Assembly: GCA_004557655.1 (NCBI GenBank)
Contig: SFGJ01000035.1
Span: 1 to 9,328, forward strand
Source of the DNA: Clostridiales bacterium
Lineage (GTDB): Bacteria > Bacillota > Clostridia > Oscillospirales > Oscillospiraceae
DNA length: 9,328 nt
Direction of reading: 5' to 3'
Shown in pieces: positions 5,795 through 9,328 of the stretch (positions within the stretch are counted from its first letter, which is position 1; each line of letters begins with the position of its first letter). Made by a program: the position numbers and the translations under genes. The notes beneath the pieces were generated by a model that saw nothing but the letters and a program-made list of their open reading frames with translations, was not told where the DNA came from and made no database searches.

Positions 5795-6100
5795 ATGGAG
5801 AAAATCATCAACATTGACAAGATCAACAAAGCCATACTGGAGGGCAGGGACGATGCCGCCATCATTGACCTGTGCAAGTCCATCCACATCGAGAGCTGCT
5901 TTGACTATGTCTGTGAGCCGCCCGCTGATTTTCTGGAACAGTGCGAAAAATACTGGACTGGGCGCGGCGGCTTTTGCGGGACAGTCGAGCGCAAGATCGG
6001 CAACACATGGTACACTGTCGAAACCGTCTGTGACGGAAATGAGCTGCTTACCCAAAAAGTAAAACGGCTCATTTTTTCTGACCGGGAGGTGGCTTGTTAA
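5795..6100 (+). CDS. 101-residue protein with TnpW-like C-terminus
   Basis: Starts at ATG 5795 with GAAAGGA at 5781-5787, seven bases upstream. An in-frame ATG at 5777 overlaps the relaxase stop as ATGA but has no ribosome binding site, and would add six residues. The N-terminal half (MEKIINIDKINKAILEGRDD, acidic, helical) is not recognised. The C-terminal third, VERKIGNTWYTVETV followed by LLTQKVKRLIFSD (about 64-96), resembles the RRIGxTTYxV...DKILRLI pattern of TnpW proteins, small accessory proteins found with TnpX-type recombinases. Its stop overlaps the next possible start as TAATG. The position between relaxase and recombinase fits an accessory role. The function is unknown and the TnpW likeness rests on pattern memory only. 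Confidence 0.7.
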   Translation: MEKIINIDKINKAILEGRDDAAIIDLCKSIHIESCFDYVCEPPADFLEQCEKYWTGRGGFCGTVERKIGNTWYTVETVCDGNELLTQKVKRLIFSDREVAC

Positions 6101-6180
6101 TGACAACAACACAAAACTATGGTAATATAAAAACAAGCACCCCGATTCTGTCGGCTGACCCGAACGTGAAGGAGGACGTT

Positions 6181-7827
6181 ATGACGGATCAGCAAAAAAT
6201 TACGATAATCTACTGCCGCCTCAGCAATGAGGATAAATTGGAAGGCGAGTCGAATTCGATACAGAATCAACGCGAGCTTTTAACCAAATACGCACAAGAT
6301 CATGGCTACACGAACCTGAAAATTCTGGTGGACGACGGTTATACCGGCACGAACTTTCAGCGCCCCGGCGTACAGGAGGGCTTTGAACTGGTAAAACAGG
6401 GATTGGTAGGCTGCTGGCTGTGCAAAGACCTATCCCGCTTTGGTCGTGATTATCTGACCGTAGGCCAGTACACCGACATCATCTTCCCCAGCTACGATGT
6501 GCGCTTCATTGCCGTCAACGACGGCGTGGACAGCCAGCGCGGGGACGGAGAAGGCTTTGCCGCGATCCGTAACCTGTTCAACGAGTGGTATCCGCGCGAT
6601 ACCTCCAAGAAAGTCCGTATCAGCCTGCACCAGCGCGGCACGAGCGGTAAGCATCTCGGCAAGCCGCCTTACGGCTATCGCTGCGACCCGAATGACAAGG
6701 ACAAGTGGATTCTGGACGAGGAAGCTGCGCCGGTTGTCAAGCGCATCTTTGACCTCTGCATCGACGGCAAAGGCCCGGAGCAGATTTCGAGGATTCTTGA
6801 ACGGGATCAGGTTCTCACAACCAAGGCTCTGTATGCCAGCCGCAAGGGAAAGCCGCTGCCCAAGAATCCGTATAGGTGGAAAGATCAGTCCATCGTTGGG
6901 ATTCTGGAGCGGCAGGAATACACTGGCTGCACCTGTAATTTCAAGACCTACTCCAAGTCCTACAAGCTGAAAAAGCGGATTCCCAACAATCCGGAGGATA
7001 TGTTCATCATACCGGATACACAGGAAGCGATCGTTTCTCAGGCGCAATGGGACAGAGTGCAGGAGCTGCGCAAAAACAAGCGCCGCCCCGCAAAAGCGGA
7101 ACGGCAGGGGCTGTTCTCCGGGCTGCTGTATTGTGCAGACTGCGGCGGCAAGCTCCACTTTGCCACCTGCAAGAGCTTTGAGGGCAAGCAGGATCACTAC
7201 GTTTGTTCCAAATACAAGAGTGGGCGCGGCGATTGCTCGGCGCATTATATCCGCGAGGATGTGCTGCGGGAGCTGGTGCTGGAACGGATTCAGGCGGTCA
7301 ACGAGTACACCCGCGGCGATGTGGAGGGCTTTCAGGAGGAATGGCTGCATTACCGCCGCGCCGATCAGGAACGGGACATCCGGGAAGATCAGAAGCGCGT
7401 GGAGCAGGCAAGAAAGCGCCTTGCAAACCTTGATGTGGTCATGTCCCGGCTCTATGAGGACTACGCCCTCGGCGAGATCAGCAAAGAGAAGTACAAGAAA
7501 ATGACGGCTGATTATGAGGCAGAGCAGGAACGGTTAAAGCTCGAAATTGAAGCAACGGAAGAATGGGTCGAGCAGCGGCAGGCAATGGGCGATGATCTGG
7601 ATGCCTTCATTGCGCTGACGAAAAAGTATATGGATGTCACTGAGCTGACGCAGACGATTGTCAACGAGTATATCAAGAAGATCATCATCCACGCGCCGGA
7701 CAAGTCTGACGGCAAGCGCAGACAGAAGGTTGAGATCATCTTCAACTTCGTGGACGAGGTGGAAATCCCCGTGCTGGCAGAACCCATGATTGCAGAATCT
7801 ATCCTTGGACGCAGAAAAACGGCGTGA
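6181..7827 (+). CDS. Large serine recombinase (TnpX-like)
   Basis: A 548-residue site-specific recombinase expected to excise and integrate the element through a 5' phosphoserine intermediate. The resolvase-type catalytic domain (1-145) shows the YCRLS motif with catalytic S15 and an R13 partner, GESNSIQNQREL, and the KDLSRFGRD motif with R86 and R89. A recombinase domain follows (about 155-290, KHLGKPPYGYR...). A zinc ribbon has C318, C321, C342 and C352, and a long coiled coil runs at about 383-468. Length and domain order fit TnpX/CisA-type recombinases. AAGGAGG at 6169-6175 gives a start at 6181. An in-frame ATG at 6100, overlapping the previous stop as TAATG with GGGAGG at 6084-6089, would add 27 residues that look like a TnpW N-terminus. 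It is the last gene of the rightward cassette. Confidence 0.92.
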   Translation: MTDQQKITIIYCRLSNEDKLEGESNSIQNQRELLTKYAQDHGYTNLKILVDDGYTGTNFQRPGVQEGFELVKQGLVGCWLCKDLSRFGRDYLTVGQYTDIIFPSYDVRFIAVNDGVDSQRGDGEGFAAIRNLFNEWYPRDTSKKVRISLHQRGTSGKHLGKPPYGYRCDPNDKDKWILDEEAAPVVKRIFDLCIDGKGPEQISRILERDQVLTTKALYASRKGKPLPKNPYRWKDQSIVGILERQEYTGCTCNFKTYSKSYKLKKRIPNNPEDMFIIPDTQEAIVSQAQWDRVQELRKNKRRPAKAERQGLFSGLLYCADCGGKLHFATCKSFEGKQDHYVCSKYKSGRGDCSAHYIREDVLRELVLERIQAVNEYTRGDVEGFQEEWLHYRRADQERDIREDQKRVEQARKRLANLDVVMSRLYEDYALGEISKEKYKKMTADYEAEQERLKLEIEATEEWVEQRQAMGDDLDAFIALTKKYMDVTELTQTIVNEYIKKIIIHAPDKSDGKRRQKVEIIFNFVDEVEIPVLAEPMIAESILGRRKTA

Positions 7828-7881
7828 CCTTCACGGTCACACCGTTCTCTGCCCCAACCGCAAGACTTATAGTTCCTTGCG
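7824..7881. repeat. Hairpins after the recombinase gene
   Basis: GTGACC (7824-7829) pairs with GGTCAC (7835-7840) across a 5-base loop, overlapping the recombinase stop codon. CGCAAG (7859-7864) pairs with CTTGCG (7876-7881). Neither is followed by a clear T-run, so they are weak terminators at best. Such dyads near an element end could also be recombinase sites. Confidence 0.35.
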
Positions 7882-7890
7882 ACTGTTAAG

Positions 7891-8044
7891 CCTTGATTTT
7901 CCGGGGTTTTTGAGCCATTTTGATATAGTCTGAGCAGTCGATTAACGCTTGCTGAACTGCGGAGCGCGACGGGCTGCTTTGAGACCGTACTTCTCATGTT
8001 TCTTTCATAGAAGTCCTTGATTTTATGGGCTTTTCAGCGTTTTG
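7891..8044. repeat. Imperfect direct repeat pair between the two recombinase genes
   Basis: The segments 7891-7922 and 8015-8044 both begin CCTTGATTTT. They then share GGG, TTTT, AGC and TTTTG in the same order with small gaps, 25 matching positions in a 32-base alignment by eye. The copies are 124 bases apart, downstream of the tyrosine integrase stop, where an attachment site would be expected. They may be a degenerate pair of att sites or integrase arm sites. A CGACTG/CAGTCG dyad (7880-7885, 7935-7940) lies in the same non-coding interval (7828-8100), which contains no convincing gene. Confidence 0.5.
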
Positions 8045-8100
8045 CATTCTAACTTCCCCCGTCTGTTAACTGTAAAAGTGGGGTATATTCTCTGCCCATT

Positions 8101-9297
8101 TTACGTCAATGCACGATTAACTACTCCGATGAGTTCTTCGGGCCTATTATATTTCACCTTGGCGTAAATGTCCATAGTCGTTTTGCTGTTCTCATGCCCT
8201 GCAAGGTACTGAACCGTCTTGGGGTCTACTCCGGCATAAAGCAAATTGGTGATATAAGTGTGACGGAGCTGGTGCGGGGTCACTTCAAAGTCCATTGTAT
8301 AAACAATACTCGGATTGTTCTTCTGGTGCGTTCCCAGCGCAGGCTTTTTCGTGTACTTGATCCGCTGACCATTTATCACCTTATAACAGGTTCTCTCTTT
8401 GGTAGAACGAACCGTAACATATTTCCATAATCTCTGGAATTGAGAATATGCTAATGGCTCTCCTTTGCTGTCTGCAATCACATAATCGGATATAGAGTTC
8501 TTCTTGGCCTCCCGCAAGCAGTCCACAAGACACTTGGGAATGGGAATCTCTCTTCTGGCCGCTGGAGTTTTTAGCACCGTCGAAACCACCGGCCTGTTAT
8601 GCTCGGTTCTCCATGCTCTCCGTACTGCAATATATGGTGTTCGAGTGTCAAGAAACACACAATCCCATTGCAGACCAAGGATTTCTTCACGCCGCAGCCC
8701 GGAGTATAGTCCGATGATAATAAATAGATACGGCGGTAATTCACGAACAGTATCCAGAAGAACCTTTACCTGTTCATCAGTAAGTGCATCTTTATCTTTG
8801 GCCGGTGTGCCTCCTTTTGCTGATATGCCGGCAGAAGGATTATAGTCAAGCAGTTCGCTTCGCTCTGCAGAATAGAAAATACACTTAAAGAGCATATTTA
8901 CCTTGTTGTAAACAGAAGCGGATTTTTGGGATGCCGGAATCAGTGCTACACGAATATCATCTGTGGTGACATCCGACATATACATATCACCCAATGGTTT
9001 GACTATGTAGTTGTTCACGCTGCAAGTGTAACCCTTTAGTGTTGCTGACGATACTTTTGCCGATTGCATCAGCAGCCACTTTTCACAATACTCAGCCACC
9101 GTAGGGTTCTCTCTGCGGAATTTCAAATCTTCGATAATGCGTCTGGCTTCCGTTTCCTTTTTGTACAACTCCTCACAGGTAGTGGCATACAAATCCACTC
9201 TCTTGCCGTCAGCATCAGTAATCCTGGTTCTATAATACAGTACACCTTTTTTGGTGGTAGAACTGTAGTTTGGGATACATTCTTTTTTCTTAGCCAT
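8101..9297 (-). CDS. int: Tyrosine recombinase / phage-type integrase
   Basis: A 398-residue integrase read leftward from ATG at 9297-9295, with AAGGAAGG (9311-9304) upstream. The N-terminal part (about 8-60, YYRTRITDADGKRV) looks like an AP2-type arm-binding domain. A SAM-like core-binding domain follows (about 65-160). The catalytic domain has R202 (SGLRREE), K243 (VLKTPAARREIP), H342 and R345 (HQLRHTY), H368 (LAGHENSKTT) and the nucleophile Y378 (MDIYAKV), so it appears intact. It resembles integrases of Clostridia integrative elements and prophages. It converges on the serine recombinase, and its 3' end faces a non-coding stretch with direct repeats. It probably belongs to an adjoining or enclosing element. 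An excisionase gene, if present, would lie beyond the window's right edge. Confidence 0.93.
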   Translation of the reverse strand: MAKKKECIPNYSSTTKKGVLYYRTRITDADGKRVDLYATTCEELYKKETEARRIIEDLKFRRENPTVAEYCEKWLLMQSAKVSSATLKGYTCSVNNYIVKPLGDMYMSDVTTDDIRVALIPASQKSASVYNKVNMLFKCIFYSAERSELLDYNPSAGISAKGGTPAKDKDALTDEQVKVLLDTVRELPPYLFIIIGLYSGLRREEILGLQWDCVFLDTRTPYIAVRRAWRTEHNRPVVSTVLKTPAARREIPIPKCLVDCLREAKKNSISDYVIADSKGEPLAYSQFQRLWKYVTVRSTKERTCYKVINGQRIKYTKKPALGTHQKNNPSIVYTMDFEVTPHQLRHTYITNLLYAGVDPKTVQYLAGHENSKTTMDIYAKVKYNRPEELIGVVNRALT

Positions 9298-9328
9298 AGC
9301 AGACCTTCCTTTCCAATAAAAGCTATGT

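Noticed and set aside
6430..7350. Bottom-strand open frame of 306 codons opposite the serine recombinase
   Set aside because: Antisense to a well-defined recombinase with intact motifs. It has no independent support.
7512..7997. Bottom-strand frame spanning the recombinase end and the intergenic repeats
   Set aside because: Most of it is antisense to the recombinase tail and the rest covers the direct-repeat region. It has no ribosome binding site or recognisable protein feature.

Overview
The window looks like part of an integrative mobilizable element from a low-to-mid GC Gram-positive bacterium of the class Clostridia, probably a gut Oscillospiraceae or Lachnospiraceae relative. The grounds are strong AGGAGG ribosome binding sites, TTG starts on two genes, and a familiar Clostridia mobile-gene set: CHC2 zinc-finger protein, SF3 helicase, DUF3847 protein, MobA/MobL relaxase and large serine recombinase. 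No type IV secretion genes, antibiotic-resistance genes, tRNA, rRNA or CRISPR array are visible.

Layout. Positions 1-699 hold the 5' part of a leftward gene of unknown function that runs off the window. It has a good extended -10 promoter, and its leader shares 15 bases (inverted) with that of the divergent rightward cassette. The cassette starts at 884 with a CHC2 zinc-finger primase-like protein. This overlaps an SF3/D5-type replicative helicase (1485-2786). A gene-free stretch (2787-3299) follows, carrying at least nine GTAC-centred repeats (consensus GCCGTACAC), an AT-rich patch and several hairpins. I read it as a candidate replication origin. Next come a 72-aa helix-turn-helix-like protein (TTG start) and a 76-aa DUF3847 protein.

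A second gene-free stretch (3764-4076) carries a sequence that closely matches the RSF1010/MOBQ nick site, with a hairpin on its 5' side, on the bottom strand. It also holds a large dyad and a terminator-like hairpin just ahead of the relaxase. The MobA/MobL relaxase (4077-5780, TTG start) is followed by a 101-aa protein with a TnpW-like tail and a TnpX-like large serine recombinase ending at 7827.

Positions 7828-8100 are non-coding and contain two imperfect copies of a roughly 31-base direct repeat. Beyond them a tyrosine integrase (9297-8101) points back toward the recombinase. Two unrelated recombinase classes meeting tail to tail suggest either the edge of a second element or a composite, nested island.

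Working model (inference): the serine recombinase excises the element as a circle, the zinc-finger protein and helicase replicate it from the iteron region, and the relaxase nicks the oriT and is carried into a recipient by a conjugation system encoded elsewhere. The most distinctive features are the iteron array beside the helicase gene, the MOBQ-type oriT, and the structured relaxase leader.
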